The notes: a model not told the origin generated them from the letters alone. Shown: positions 34,356 to 44,198, counted from the stretch's first letter. The stretch: 64,000 nt of DNA from JBQTKD01 sp052386455 (GCA_052386455.1 JBQTKD010000068.1:52640-116639); one strand, 5' to 3'. Program-made: numbers and translations.

Positions 34356-34469
34356 CGTAGGCGTCCAAGCGCAGGTCGAGCCGGGCGATCACAACTCGGG
34401 TGGCCTGTGGGCACCACACGACCACCACCCGTTTCCTTTGCCCTGCTCAACCTGCGCGCTGCATCGCAG

Positions 34470-34970
34470 TCACCGCGTGATGGCGAAGGTGACGAAACCG
34501 TCGGTCTGGTCTTTCACGTCGACGGGCACGCGGAAGGTGCCCTCGCCGCGCGCGTTGCGATAGGCGCCGGTGCCGCCGAGAACCGCGAAGGAGAACGTCT
34601 TCCCGCCGAAGATGCGGGCGGTCGTGTCGTAGACCTGGGTGAACAGCGTCCCGCCCGCAAGCCTGTAGTCGACGAAGCAGCTCTGGTCCTCCGGCAGGCC
34701 GCCCTTGGCCCCGAGCGTCGTGCATGTGCCGCCGAAGCGGCCGATCTGCTTGCCGCCCTTCTTGGTGAACACGGCGCCGTGGTAGCTGAACAGATCGCCG
34801 TGGTTGCCCTTGCGGTTCAAGTTCGCGGAGAGCTGACTGGTGTCGCGGATGAACACCGACAGGCGTTCCACGGACCCGGTGTCGGGGGTCGTGTGGCCGA
34901 CGGCCGTGCCCGCCCAGCCCGCCGCGGCGACCAGCCCGACGACGATGGATCCAGAGACGATGCGGCGCAT
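34470..34970 (-). CDS. Secreted allene-oxide-cyclase/dirigent-like barrel protein
   Basis: 166-residue exported protein: signal peptide (RRIVSGSIVVGLVAAAGWAG), then a beta-rich body with DLFSYHGAVFTKKGGKQIGR, CTTLGAKG, CFVDYRLAGGTLFTQVY and FAVLGGTGAYRNARGEGTF. The GGTGxYxxAxG motif and the Cys pair are typical of bacterial AOC-barrel/dirigent-like proteins. Actinobacterial members are mostly of unknown function. It lies 22 nt after the serine hydrolase gene and probably shares its transcript in module 3. Confidence 0.8.
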   Translation of the reverse strand: MRRIVSGSIVVGLVAAAGWAGTAVGHTTPDTGSVERLSVFIRDTSQLSANLNRKGNHGDLFSYHGAVFTKKGGKQIGRFGGTCTTLGAKGGLPEDQSCFVDYRLAGGTLFTQVYDTTARIFGGKTFSFAVLGGTGAYRNARGEGTFRVPVDVKDQTDGFVTFAITR

Positions 34971-34992
34971 GGGAGTCCTCGTTTCGGCAGTG

Positions 34993-36357
34993 TCAGGGGC
35001 GCGGGATGGTGGTCAGGGCCTTGATGGAGAAGCGCGTGAAGTCCTGCTGCATCTGCTCGTAGCCAGTGAAGTCGGGCTTGCCGTCGCACGCGACGACGTT
35101 GCAGCCGCCGGCGCGCTCGCCCACGCCGAGGCCGGCCACGGTGCCCTCGGGCTCTACGACGTAGGAGGGCTCGAAGGGCTGCAGGTCCAGCTGCTGGTAC
35201 GGACCGGGGTCCTGCCAGCTTGCGTCGGTCACGACCTTGTCCAGAAGCCGGAACAGTTCCCAGTTGAACTCGCCGTCCCCGCGGCTGCCCTCGGTGAACA
35301 GGCCGTCCTTGCCCCGCGACGGATGCATGCCGACCCGCTCGATGACGAGGTCCAGGCTCGGGATCATGTAGAGGTACTGGCCGCCGATTCCAACGAAGAA
35401 GTACAGGTCGCGAGGTGCCGACGGAACGAGCGGTCGGTTCACGACCTGGCGACCGGGGATCGAACTGGTGACGTAGCTGTCGCCCTGGTTGGTCCACAGC
35501 AGGTACCCGTAACCGCCGTTGGTGGGCGTGGCCGAACGCGCGGCGCGGACGAACGAAGCGGACAGCAGGCGCTTGCCGTTCCAGACGCCCTCGTTGAGCA
35601 GCAGGTGCGCGAGACGCGGCATCAGGCGGGGCGAGGAGAAAACGCCGCCATACCCGTTCGACCAGCCGGCACGGTCCCGAATCCAGAACCACTCGTTGCG
35701 ATCGATGCCCAGCTTCGAGAAGAGCTCCCGGTCGGCGAAGGTCTGGACGTCCTCGCCGACGGCGCGCTGCACGCAGGCCAACAGCAGTGTCAGTCCGTGC
35801 TGCTGGTACTCGAAGAACGTGCCTGGCGGATGTACGACCTCCTGCTGCAGCGCGAACCGCACCGTGTCGGTGCTCGCGGCGTTCACGAAGTCGCCGGACA
35901 TCGAGAACCGCAGGCCGCCGGACTGGGTAATCAGGTCGCGCAGGCGGATCCTGCCGTGCGCCTCGTCGGCCTCCGGGAAGTACTTCGACACCTGGTCGTC
36001 GAGCGACAGCTTGCCGAGCTGCAGTGCCCGCCCGACGACGAGGGCGGTGACGCCCTTGCCGGTGCTGAACCACCACCACGGCGCGTTCTCGGTGGCGGCG
36101 TCCAGCCGGCTGCTCCCGATCAGGCACCCGTGGCGGTAGACCCGCATCGAGGCGGAGTTGCGGGTGGTGGCGAAGTCCAGCAGTTGCTGCAGCGCCGCTG
36201 GGTCGAGGTTGGCCTCGGCGGCCGCGCGTTCGCGGAAGTCGCGATCCGCCGTGGGGTCGGCGCAGCGTTCGGGACCGGCGGCCTGCGCCGGGGCGGCGAA
36301 GGCGCCGAGGGCGGTGAGCGCAGTGGACAGGGCAAGGGCAACGGCACGACGACGCAT
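34993..36357 (-). CDS. Secreted serine hydrolase of the beta-lactamase (class C/esterase) family
   Basis: 454-residue exported protein. Signal peptide at residues 1-27; nucleophile in the SxxK motif STGKG (about residue 96, WWWFSTGKGVTALVVG); Tyr motif FFEYQQHG near 180; IGGQYLYMIPSLDLVI near 330 occupies the KTG/HxG region. It resembles EstB/penicillin-binding-protein-like esterases. ATG 36357 with GGAGG upstream. Part of module 3: methyltransferase, this hydrolase, AOC-like protein, all divergent from regulator 3. Substrate unknown. Confidence 0.88.
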   Translation of the reverse strand: MRRRAVALALSTALTALGAFAAPAQAAGPERCADPTADRDFRERAAAEANLDPAALQQLLDFATTRNSASMRVYRHGCLIGSSRLDAATENAPWWWFSTGKGVTALVVGRALQLGKLSLDDQVSKYFPEADEAHGRIRLRDLITQSGGLRFSMSGDFVNAASTDTVRFALQQEVVHPPGTFFEYQQHGLTLLLACVQRAVGEDVQTFADRELFSKLGIDRNEWFWIRDRAGWSNGYGGVFSSPRLMPRLAHLLLNEGVWNGKRLLSASFVRAARSATPTNGGYGYLLWTNQGDSYVTSSIPGRQVVNRPLVPSAPRDLYFFVGIGGQYLYMIPSLDLVIERVGMHPSRGKDGLFTEGSRGDGEFNWELFRLLDKVVTDASWQDPGPYQQLDLQPFEPSYVVEPEGTVAGLGVGERAGGCNVVACDGKPDFTGYEQMQQDFTRFSIKALTTIPRP

Positions 36358-36401
36358 GGAGAACCTCCGGTGGGGTACGGAAACGTAGATAGCGGATGCG
36401 G

Positions 36402-37184
36402 TCACGGCCGTCGACCCCAGGCCGCGACAACGGCGATGCCGCGGAACCATTCCGAGGGTCGTGAAACGAACGTCTCCCACGCCTCGAGCTGGTCCGGCGT
36501 GGCGCCGACCTCGAGCAGTTGGTCGCGGGCCTGACGCACGGTCAGGCGCAGCAGGTCGGCGCCGGCGGACTCGCCTCGGGTCAGCGGGACCTCGGTTTCG
36601 GCACCGATGTCGACCAGGCCGGCGTGCGCGAGGTGGTCGGGAAGGTCGCGCGCCCACGTGGAGTCGTAGCCGGCCCGGCCGATCGCCTCGTCCAGCAGCC
36701 CGAGCATCGTGGAGTGCAGGCCGCGGTTGAGCGCCGCGCTGCCCACGACGTCGGCCTCTTCCAACAGCAGCCGCCCGCCGGGCTTGAGCGCGGAAACGAG
36801 CTTGGCCAGCACGTCCGTGCGCTCGGGCAGGTGGGCCAGGACGGCCCTCGCGTGTACGAGGTCGTACGCGTCGCGGGGGAGGTCGTCGGTCGTGACGTCG
36901 AGGCGGGCCACGTCCAGGTTGGTCGCGCGGATCTCGGAGACGAAGCGGGTGTCGAGGTCCACGGCGAGCACGCGGCCGGTCGGCGCGACGCGCGAGCAGA
37001 GCCAGCGGGCGATGGAGCCGCCCCCGGCACCGACCTCGAGGCAGCGCCAGCCGGGCCCGACGTCCAGCGCCGCGAGCCGGCGGGTCGTTGCGGGGTCGTA
37101 CACCCTTTCCAGGGAGCGAAGCCGGGCCTGCGCGTGCTCCCAGCCGTTGTCGAACTGGTAGCCGGTGCGGGCCGCGGTCGCCAT
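36402..37184 (-). CDS. Class I SAM-dependent methyltransferase (module 3)
   Basis: 260-residue methyltransferase nearly identical in motif I to the module 2 enzyme (GPGWRCLEVGAGGGSIARWL near residue 45), followed by AVDLDTRFVSEIRATNLDV, YDLVHARAVLAHLPERTDVL and LKPGGRLLLEEADV. ATG 37184. It starts the operon divergent from regulator 3, and its promoter region contains the phased repeat 37264-37283. The conservation of this enzyme type beside two regulators suggests a shared chemistry of the modules. Confidence 0.91.
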   Translation of the reverse strand: MATAARTGYQFDNGWEHAQARLRSLERVYDPATTRRLAALDVGPGWRCLEVGAGGGSIARWLCSRVAPTGRVLAVDLDTRFVSEIRATNLDVARLDVTTDDLPRDAYDLVHARAVLAHLPERTDVLAKLVSALKPGGRLLLEEADVVGSAALNRGLHSTMLGLLDEAIGRAGYDSTWARDLPDHLAHAGLVDIGAETEVPLTRGESAGADLLRLTVRQARDQLLEVGATPDQLEAWETFVSRPSEWFRGIAVVAAWGRRP

Positions 37185-37263
37185 CGTGGGTGTCCTTTGT
37201 GTCGCGTGCGCCGGGCCTGTCCCGGCGAGTGCGAGACCACTGTGTCGAGGCGGGCATACATAG

Positions 37264-37283
37264 CTCTGACTGAACTCTTACTG
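37264..37283 (+). promoter_or_regulatory. 11-bp-phased direct repeat, predicted SARP site of regulator 3
   Basis: CTCTGACTG (37264-37272) and CTCTTACTG (37275-37283), 8 of 9 identical, 11 bp apart, between the module 3 methyltransferase and regulator 3. A CCCTACGCT box at 37297-37305 gives TACGCT as -10, only 6 nt before the GTG start, consistent with a leaderless mRNA. Confidence 0.55.
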
Positions 37284-37311
37284 GCCTTGTCTCCGGCCCT
37301 ACGCTGCGCGC

Positions 37312-40300
37312 GTGGAGTTTCTGGTCCTGGGGACCGTCGAGATCGTGGTCGACGGCCGGGTTCTGCCGTTGGGCGGGACGCGGGAGCGGGCCGTGCTCGC
37401 TCGGCTGCTGCTGGCGCCGCGTCAGGTCGTCGCGAAGGACACCCTGCTCGCCCAACTGTGGCCGGAGGCTCCACCAGAGCGTGGGGGGAGCGCGGCGCTG
37501 CAGGCCTACGTGCACCGGCTGCGCAAGGTGCTGCGGCGCGGCTCGGAAGAAGAACTGCTATGCACCCGCGCGCCGGGCTATCTGCTGGCGGTCGAACCGG
37601 ACGCCGTCGACGCCGTCCGGTTCGAGGTCCGCGTGCGGGAGGGGGAGCGCAACGCCGCCGACGGACGGCACCAGGCCGCGGCCGACGCGTTCGCCGCCGC
37701 GCTGAGCCTGTGGCGCGGACCCGCGTACGACGGAATCGACGACCTCCCGTTCGCCGCCGCCGAGGCGGCGCGGCTGGCCGAGGCGCGGCTGGGCGCCTTG
37801 GAGGGACGGATCGAAGCCGATCTCGCCTGCGGACGCGATCGCGAACTCATCGGAGAGCTGGCGAATCTGACGGAGGCGCACCCGCTGCGCGAACGGCTGT
37901 GGGCGGCGCGCATGACCGCCCTGTACCGGGCCGGGCGCCAGGCCGAGGCGCTGCGCGCCTACCAGGACGTGCGCACGCTGCTGGACGACGAACTGGGCCT
38001 GGAACCCTCGGCACCGCTGCGGGCGCTGGAGGGCGCGATCCTGCGCCAAGACCTCGCCCCCGCTGTCGCACCTGCGCGGACGGTCGCCGTGCAGGCCGCC
38101 CCCTCGCCGGACCCGCCGGTCGTAGAGGTTGCGTCCTCGGCACCGCCCCCCTCGGGTGTGGTGACGTTCGTGTTCACGGACGTCGTCGGATCCACCGAGC
38201 TGCTCGACCGGCTCGGCGACGACGCCGCAGACGCCCTACGCCGCAGGCATTTCGCGGCGCTGCGCCAGATCGTGCGGTCCCACGACGGCACGGAGGTGAA
38301 GAACCTCGGCGACGGTTTGATGGTGGCCTTCGCCAGCCCCGCATCGGCGGTGCGGGCCGCCGTCGAGATTCAGCGGATCACCGAGGGGCCGGCGGTTCGG
38401 GTGGGCGTCCACGCCGGCGAGCCGACCGCCGAGGAGGACGACTTTTTCGGCACGCCCGTCGTGATCGCCCAACGGCTGTGCGCCCGTGCCGAGGGCGGAC
38501 AGGTTCTCGCGTCTGCTCTGGTACAGGCCCTCGTCGGAACCCGCGCCGGCTGCACGTTCGAGCCGTTGGGCGGGCTGATGCTCAAGGGCCTCGCCGCCCC
38601 GGTCGAGGCCGCGGCGGTGCGCTGGATAGCCCCGGAACCGGCTCCCGCGCTTGCGTTGCCCGGCGCGTTGGCGGTCCACGATTCGGCGTTCGTGCGTCCC
38701 GAATCCGACATGGCCCGGCTGGAGGCGGCGTGGGCCAATGCGCGATCCGGCCGTCGGCAGGTCGTCCTGCTCGGCGGAGAGCCCGGCATCGGCAAGACCC
38801 GGCGCTGCGCAGAACTGGCACGGACCGTGCACCAGGCCAACGCCACCGTGCTGCACGGCCGGTGCGAGGACGGGCTGAACGTTCCCTACCAGCCGTTCGT
38901 CGAGGCCTTGGGCGGCTATCTGCGCGCGGCGTCGGAGCCGGTGCTCGGCCGTCTGGGCGGCGAACTCACCCGCCTCGTGCCGGAACTGGCGCTGCGGTTC
39001 CCCGACCTGCCCGATCCGCTCTCCGCCGACCCGGAAACCGAACGCCTGCGGCTCTACGACGCGGTCGCGGCGTGGCTCGCCGCGCTCGCCGAAGACGCAC
39101 CGACGCTGCTGATCGTCGAGGACCTCCACTGGGCCAGCGCCCCGACCCTGGGCATGCTCACCCATCTGGTGCGCTCCGGCGAGCCCGGTCGCCTGCTCGT
39201 CGTGGCCAACCACCGCGACACCGCCATCGACTTCTCGCCCGCTCTGCAGGACGCCGTCGTGGACCTCGTCCGCCAGCCCGACGTCGAGCGGCTGAGCCTG
39301 ACCGGCCTGGACCGGACCGGCGTCGGCGCGTTTCTCGCGGGCCGCGGCGCCAACGAGCCCGAGAAGGTCGTCGAGCTGCTGTACACAGAGACCGGCGGCA
39401 ACCCCTTCTACCTCGGCGAACTGGTGCGCCACCTGGCCGAGACCGGCGGCTGGGACCCGGGCCGCGTTCCCGAGAACGTGCGCGACGTGATCGCGCAACG
39501 GGTCGGCCGACTGTCCGAGCCCACCCGAGACCTGCTGGCGCTGGCCGCGATCCAGGGCGAGCGCTTCGACCCCGGAGTGCTGACCCGGGCGGCCGCGCGC
39601 CCGTACGTCGAGGTGCTGCGCGCGCTCGACGACGCCGTCGCCGCTCGACTGGTCACGGACCAGCACCGTTTCGTGCACGCGCTGGTCCGCCACACCGTGG
39701 TCGACGGCTTGGGCACGGCTACCCGCATGGAACTACACCGCGCCACCGGAGCGGCGCTGGCCGCACTGGTGGGCGAGGAGTGGCGCGAGCACGCCGCCGA
39801 CTTGGCGAGGCATGCGCTGGCTGCGACACCTCCGGTCGGTGCCGACCCGGACGAGGTCCGGCGCACCCTGGACTACGCCGAGGCGGCAGCCGACCGCGCC
39901 GCGGCCGCGTTGGCCTACGAAGAGGCCGCGGCCCTCTTGGCTCGCGCGCTGCCCCTGAGCCGTGGCGGGGTTCCCGCACAACGCGCGCGGATGCTCGTGG
40001 CGCTCGGGGAGGCGCAGCACCACGCCGGGGACCCCGCTCACCGCGTCACCCTGCGCGACGCGGCCGCGGCGGCACTTGCCGTCGGCGACGCGCTGCTCGC
40101 GGCTCGGGCGGCGGTCGCGAACGAACGCCCGGTGACCGTCCTGGGCAAGGTCGACTCGGAGCAGCTCGCCCTCTACAGGTCCGTGCTCGACGCTCTGGGC
40201 TCCGAGCCAAGCCCTGCGCGGGCCAGGGTGCTGGCCGCGCTGGGGCGGGCCTGCACCACAGCGGCGACCCGCAGAACCACGACCTGGTGCGCGACGCCCT

Positions 40301-41327
40301 GCGCGCGGCCCGCGGCGTGGAGGATCCGTACTGCCTGGCGCGGGTGCTCGCCGTTGCGGGTTTCGCCCTGTGGTCGCTGGACTCTCTGCCGGAGCGGCTC
40401 GACATCGCCGCGGAGCTGTCGGCTCTGGCCGAGCCGCTGGACGATCCGCTCGTCGGCGTCGATGCCGGCGTCGCGCTCTACTACGCGGCGAGCCAGGCCG
40501 GGGATTTCGCTCGCGCCCGCGCCGGCCTGGCCAGGGCGCAGATGCTCGCCGACGAGGTCGGCCAACCGGCTCCGCGCATCCGGGTTCTCTTCGCGCAACA
40601 GAACTGCGCGATGTTCGACGGCCGCTGGGCCGACTTCAACCGGTACGCGGCACAGGCCGTGCACCTCGGCGAGATGATGGGCAATCACGACGCCCAGGCG
40701 GTCCACGTCGCGGACGGCGGCATGGCCCTGCTGCTGCAAGGGCGCCTCGACGAGGCGGGGACCGGCATGCGTGCCGGGTTCCATCGGCTCGCGTTTCCCA
40801 AGGCCGTCGTCAACGTGTTCCTCGGCTGGGTCGAGGCGGAGGCCGGGCGCCAAGCCGAGGCGCGAGCGCTGCTCGCCGAGCTGGGCTGCCCGTCCCTGGA
40901 CTGGATTCCGTACTCCTACGTCACGTCGTTCGAGTTGGCGGCCTGCGCCGAAGTGGCAAACTTGGTGGGGGACCGGGAGTTGGCCGCGGCGATCTACCCG
41001 CGGCTCCTGCCGCTCGCCGACCAGTTCGTCGCGGGACAGGTCAGCTCGATCGGCCCGGCCGCGTACTACCTCGGGCGGGCCGCAGCGGCGACCGGACGCC
41101 TGGAGGAGGCGGCCGCCCACTTCGCGCACGCGGCCGACCTCCAGGAGCGCACCGGCGCCCGCGGTCAGCTCGTCCGGACCTACCTGGGCTGGGCCGAGGT
41201 GCTTCTGGCGCGCGGCGACGCCGCTGCCGCTCGGGCTCAGCGCAGCGCCGCGCAGCGCCTGGCCGTAGAGCTCGACGCCCCGCATCTCGCCGCTCGAGCC
41301 GCCGAGATCGGGGCCAACCTCGCATAG
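37312..41327 (+). pseudogene. SARP/BTAD regulator with class III cyclase, AAA ATPase and TPR region (regulator 3), frameshifted
   Basis: Paralogue of regulator 2 with the same layout: winged helix 1-95, BTAD to about 245, cyclase domain from 281 (VVTFVFTDVVGSTELL, KNLGDGLMVAF), Walker A GGEPGIGKTRR near 489, Walker B LLIVEDLHWAS near 600. The frame opened at GTG 37312 leaves the family sequence after LAALG at a GGGG run (40242-40245); the family sequence resumes in the -1 frame (HHSGDPQNHDLVRDALRAAR) and runs to the stop at 41327. With one base restored the product is 1338 residues, matching regulator 2. The GGGG run permits a -1 slip, so a sequencing indel, true mutation or recoding are all possible. 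The Asn of the cyclase motif is Val (PVVIAQRLC). Confidence 0.85.
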
Positions 41328-41370
41328 CGTCCGAACGAACGGGCGCCATAGCGCCCACTTCTTCGGACGC
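41327..41370 (-). repeat. 44-nt intergenic palindrome, copy D
   Basis: GCGTCCGAAC (41327) and CTTCGGACGC (41361) with inner stem GGGCGC/GCGCCC; the loop reads CTATGG on the minus strand. It begins on the last base of the regulator 3 stop codon and lies 50 nt before the YihY start. Confidence 0.8.
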
Positions 41371-41420
41371 AACGAGGGTTGCGAGCCTGTTTCCGCAGGT
41401 GGGCCGGCTACCGTAGAGGC

Positions 41421-42455
41421 ATGGCAGCCCGCGCAAGCCAGGTGCTCGGCGCACCTCGGCACATCCGCTGGCTGGCCGGGACCACGTTTCGGCTCTGCAT
41501 GAAACACCGCGTGACCGGGCTGGCGGCCGAGATCGGCTTCTTCGCCCTGCTCTCCCTGCCGCCGCTGATCCTGGGCCTGGCGGGCACGCTCGGGTACTTC
41601 GCGGACGTCATCGGGCCGGAAACGGTGGAGCAGTTCCGTGCGGAGATCATCAACGTCTCCCAGCACGCCCTGTCCGACGAGGCGGTCGCGGACACGATCG
41701 TCCCGACGCTCAACGACGTCCTCGACGGCGGCCGCTTCGACATCATCTCCGTCGGTTTCGTGCTGGCGCTGTGGTCCGGTTCGCGGGCCCTGAACGTCAC
41801 GATCGACACCATCGCGATCATGTACGGCCTCGGCGGACACCGCGGCATCATCGCCACCCGGGCGCTGTCCTTCTCCCTCTACATCGTCGGCCTGGTGGTC
41901 GCGATCGTGCTCCTGCCGCTGGTCCTCGGCGGTCCGGAGCTGTTGGAGCTGACGCTGCCCGACCAGGCGGACTGGCTCGTCTTCGTCTACTGGCCCGCCG
42001 TCACGATGCTCACGGCCGGTGCCGTCGCCACCCTGTTCTGGATCGCCGTGCCGGTGCCGAACTCCTGGTGGCGGGGGATGCCCGGCGCCGCGTTCACCAT
42101 CGGCGGCTGGCTGCTCGGCAGCTACTTCGTCCGCGTCGTGATCGAATGGGCCGTCGGCGGATCCTCGCTCTACGGGCCGCTGTCCGCGCCGATCATCGTC
42201 ATGATCTGGCTCTACGCGCTGGCGATCATCATGCTCATCGGGGCCGCCTTCAACGCCGCGGTGGACCGCCGCTGGCCGCAGCGCCACGACGACGTCACGC
42301 TCGACGGCTTCCCGATCGACCTGGTCAAGCACTCTCCGGCGCACGCCGCGAACCCGATCCTTCTCGACCCGCCCGCCGTTCCGTTCCCGCCGAGCGCGCT
42401 GCTCGACGACCCGGTGGTGCCGCCGGTGGCCGAACCGGAGCCCGGGCGCCGTTAG
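41421..42455 (+). CDS. YihY/BrkB-family inner membrane protein
   Basis: 344-residue membrane protein with about six helices: FRLCMKHRVTGLAAEIGFFA at the start is the family signature, and SVGFVLALWSGSRALNVTID, then LSAPIIVMIWLYALAIIMLI near residue 260 complete the fold. The C-terminal 70 residues are Pro-rich and cytoplasmic. Once annotated as RNase BN, this family is now regarded as transporters or envelope proteins of unknown role. ATG 41421 has TACCGT a few bases upstream and little leader. Separate from regulator 3 by palindrome D. Confidence 0.9.
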   Translation: MAARASQVLGAPRHIRWLAGTTFRLCMKHRVTGLAAEIGFFALLSLPPLILGLAGTLGYFADVIGPETVEQFRAEIINVSQHALSDEAVADTIVPTLNDVLDGGRFDIISVGFVLALWSGSRALNVTIDTIAIMYGLGGHRGIIATRALSFSLYIVGLVVAIVLLPLVLGGPELLELTLPDQADWLVFVYWPAVTMLTAGAVATLFWIAVPVPNSWWRGMPGAAFTIGGWLLGSYFVRVVIEWAVGGSSLYGPLSAPIIVMIWLYALAIIMLIGAAFNAAVDRRWPQRHDDVTLDGFPIDLVKHSPAHAANPILLDPPAVPFPPSALLDDPVVPPVAEPEPGRR

Positions 42456-42548
42456 AACTCCGTCACACCGCCAACCCACCGCGCGTCGGGGCCCGAATGC
42501 CACAGTGGAGGCGTGGGCGTTCGCCTGCGCGCTGAAGGGTAGGTCGCC

Positions 42549-44198
42549 GTGGTGACGCGTCGCCGGATGCTGGGCGTGTTGGTCGGCCTGCTGGCAGCCG
42601 CCGCCGGTCTCGGCGTGGCCGAGGGCCTGGCCGCGATCTCCTCGGGGCCCTCGCCGGTCTACGCCGTCGGCACCTGGGCGATCGACGTCTCTCCGCTCTG
42701 GCTCTCCGATTGGGCGATCGAGGAGTTCGGCGCCAACAACAAGAACGTCCTCGTCGGCGGCATGCTCGTCACGATGGCCCTGATCGCGGCCGTCGCCGGA
42801 TTCGTCGGAACCTTCGCGCGGCGCACGGCGCTCGCCCTGGGCGCCGCCACCTGGGCCGTCGGGGTACTGGCCGTGGCCACCGTGCGCGGCGTCGACGACT
42901 CGCCGATCGTCCGCGTCGGACCCACGGTGCTCGGCCTGCTCGCGAGCACGGCGGCGCTGGCCTGGCTGCTCGCCGTCCTGCCAAAGCCGGCCGCCGAACC
43001 GCTGCGGGCCAGCGGCTTCGTCCTCACCGAGCGCACCCCGCCGGAGCCCGACGTGCCCGCCGGGCCCGAGCGTCCTGCGGTGATCGTGCCCGGCCGCGTG
43101 CCCGACGGCTTCGACCGGCGCGGGTTCCTGCAGGCCGCGGGCACCGTCGGGGCGATCGCCGCGATCGGCGGCGTCGCACGCGAGATCGGCGGATCGCAGA
43201 CCTCGGGCCTCGGGGCGGTCGGGCGCCTTCCCGCGCCGTTCAGCCCCGCCCGCAAGGTCGTCGAGGCCGATTTCATGCTCCCGAAGCTCAGCCCGTACTT
43301 CACCGCGAATGCGGACTTCTACCGGGTGGACACCTCCATCGTGGTGCCGCGTTTGGACGCGCGGACGTGGAAGCTACGGATCACCGGCATGGTGGAGAAC
43401 CCCCTCGAGATCACCTACGACGAACTGCTGCGCGGCAAGGCGATCGAGCGCGACATCACCTTGACCTGCGTGGACAACGAGGTCGGCGGGCAACTCCTCG
43501 GCAACGCCCGATGGCTCGGCATCCCCATCCGCGACGTCCTCGCCGCGGCCCGCCCCAAGCCCGGCGCGGACGCGGTCCACTCTCGTTCGGCGGATGGCTG
43601 GAGCGCGGGCACCCCGCTGTCCGCGCTGACCGATCCGAAGCGCGATTCGATGTTCGCGATCGGCATGAACGGCGTGCCGCTGCCGGTCAACCACGGGTTT
43701 CCGGTCCGCATGGTCGTGCCCGGGCACTACGGCTTCGTCTCCGCCACCAAGTGGGTCACCGAACTCGAGGTGACCCGGTTCGACGCGTTCGAGGCGTACT
43801 GGACCAAGCGCGGCTGGGCCGCGCAGGCCCCGATCAAGACCCAGTCGCGCATCGAACTGCCCGTGCCCTACTCCGAGATCGAACGCGGTCGCACGACGAT
43901 CGCCGGCATGGCCTGGGCCCAGCACCGCGGGATCAGCAAGGTCGAGGTCCAGGTCAGCGAGGTCGACGAGGTCGACGCGCCCTGGCGCACGGCGCGCCTC
44001 ACGCCGTGGAACAACGCCGACACGTGGCGGCAGTGGGAGATCGAGTGGGATCTCCCGTTGGGCACGCACAACATCTCGGTCCGCGCAACGGACGGAACCG
44101 GCGTCCGGCAGCCGGAAACGGCCACCGCCCCGTTCCCGGTGGGCGCCGACGGCTGGCACAGCGTGCTGACCCAGGTCCGCAAGGACCCGATCGCCTAG
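42549..44198 (+). CDS. Membrane-anchored molybdopterin-dependent oxidoreductase (sulfite oxidase family)
   Basis: 549-residue protein. Residues 1-145 carry about four transmembrane helices, followed by a linker and a twin-arginine stretch FDRRGFLQAAGTVGA near residue 192, then the sulfite-oxidase-fold Moco domain (WKLRITGMVENPLEI) with the Mo-ligand Cys in DITLTCVDNEVGG near 303, and a C-terminal Ig-like dimerisation domain (KVEVQVSEVDEVDAPW). The catalytic part faces the outside of the cell. Substrate not predictable; MsrP-like or sulfite oxidation are options. GTG 42549, second GTG at 42552. Its stop shares CTAG with the convergent LuxR gene. Confidence 0.92.
   Translation: MVTRRRMLGVLVGLLAAAAGLGVAEGLAAISSGPSPVYAVGTWAIDVSPLWLSDWAIEEFGANNKNVLVGGMLVTMALIAAVAGFVGTFARRTALALGAATWAVGVLAVATVRGVDDSPIVRVGPTVLGLLASTAALAWLLAVLPKPAAEPLRASGFVLTERTPPEPDVPAGPERPAVIVPGRVPDGFDRRGFLQAAGTVGAIAAIGGVAREIGGSQTSGLGAVGRLPAPFSPARKVVEADFMLPKLSPYFTANADFYRVDTSIVVPRLDARTWKLRITGMVENPLEITYDELLRGKAIERDITLTCVDNEVGGQLLGNARWLGIPIRDVLAAARPKPGADAVHSRSADGWSAGTPLSALTDPKRDSMFAIGMNGVPLPVNHGFPVRMVVPGHYGFVSATKWVTELEVTRFDAFEAYWTKRGWAAQAPIKTQSRIELPVPYSEIERGRTTIAGMAWAQHRGISKVEVQVSEVDEVDAPWRTARLTPWNNADTWRQWEIEWDLPLGTHNISVRATDGTGVRQPETATAPFPVGADGWHSVLTQVRKDPIA

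Noticed and set aside
3294..44198. Shared CTAG stop codons of two convergent pairs (3294-3297, 44195-44198)
   Set aside because: Visible and tidy, but overlapping TAG stops through the palindrome CTAG are expected now and then in compact genomes.
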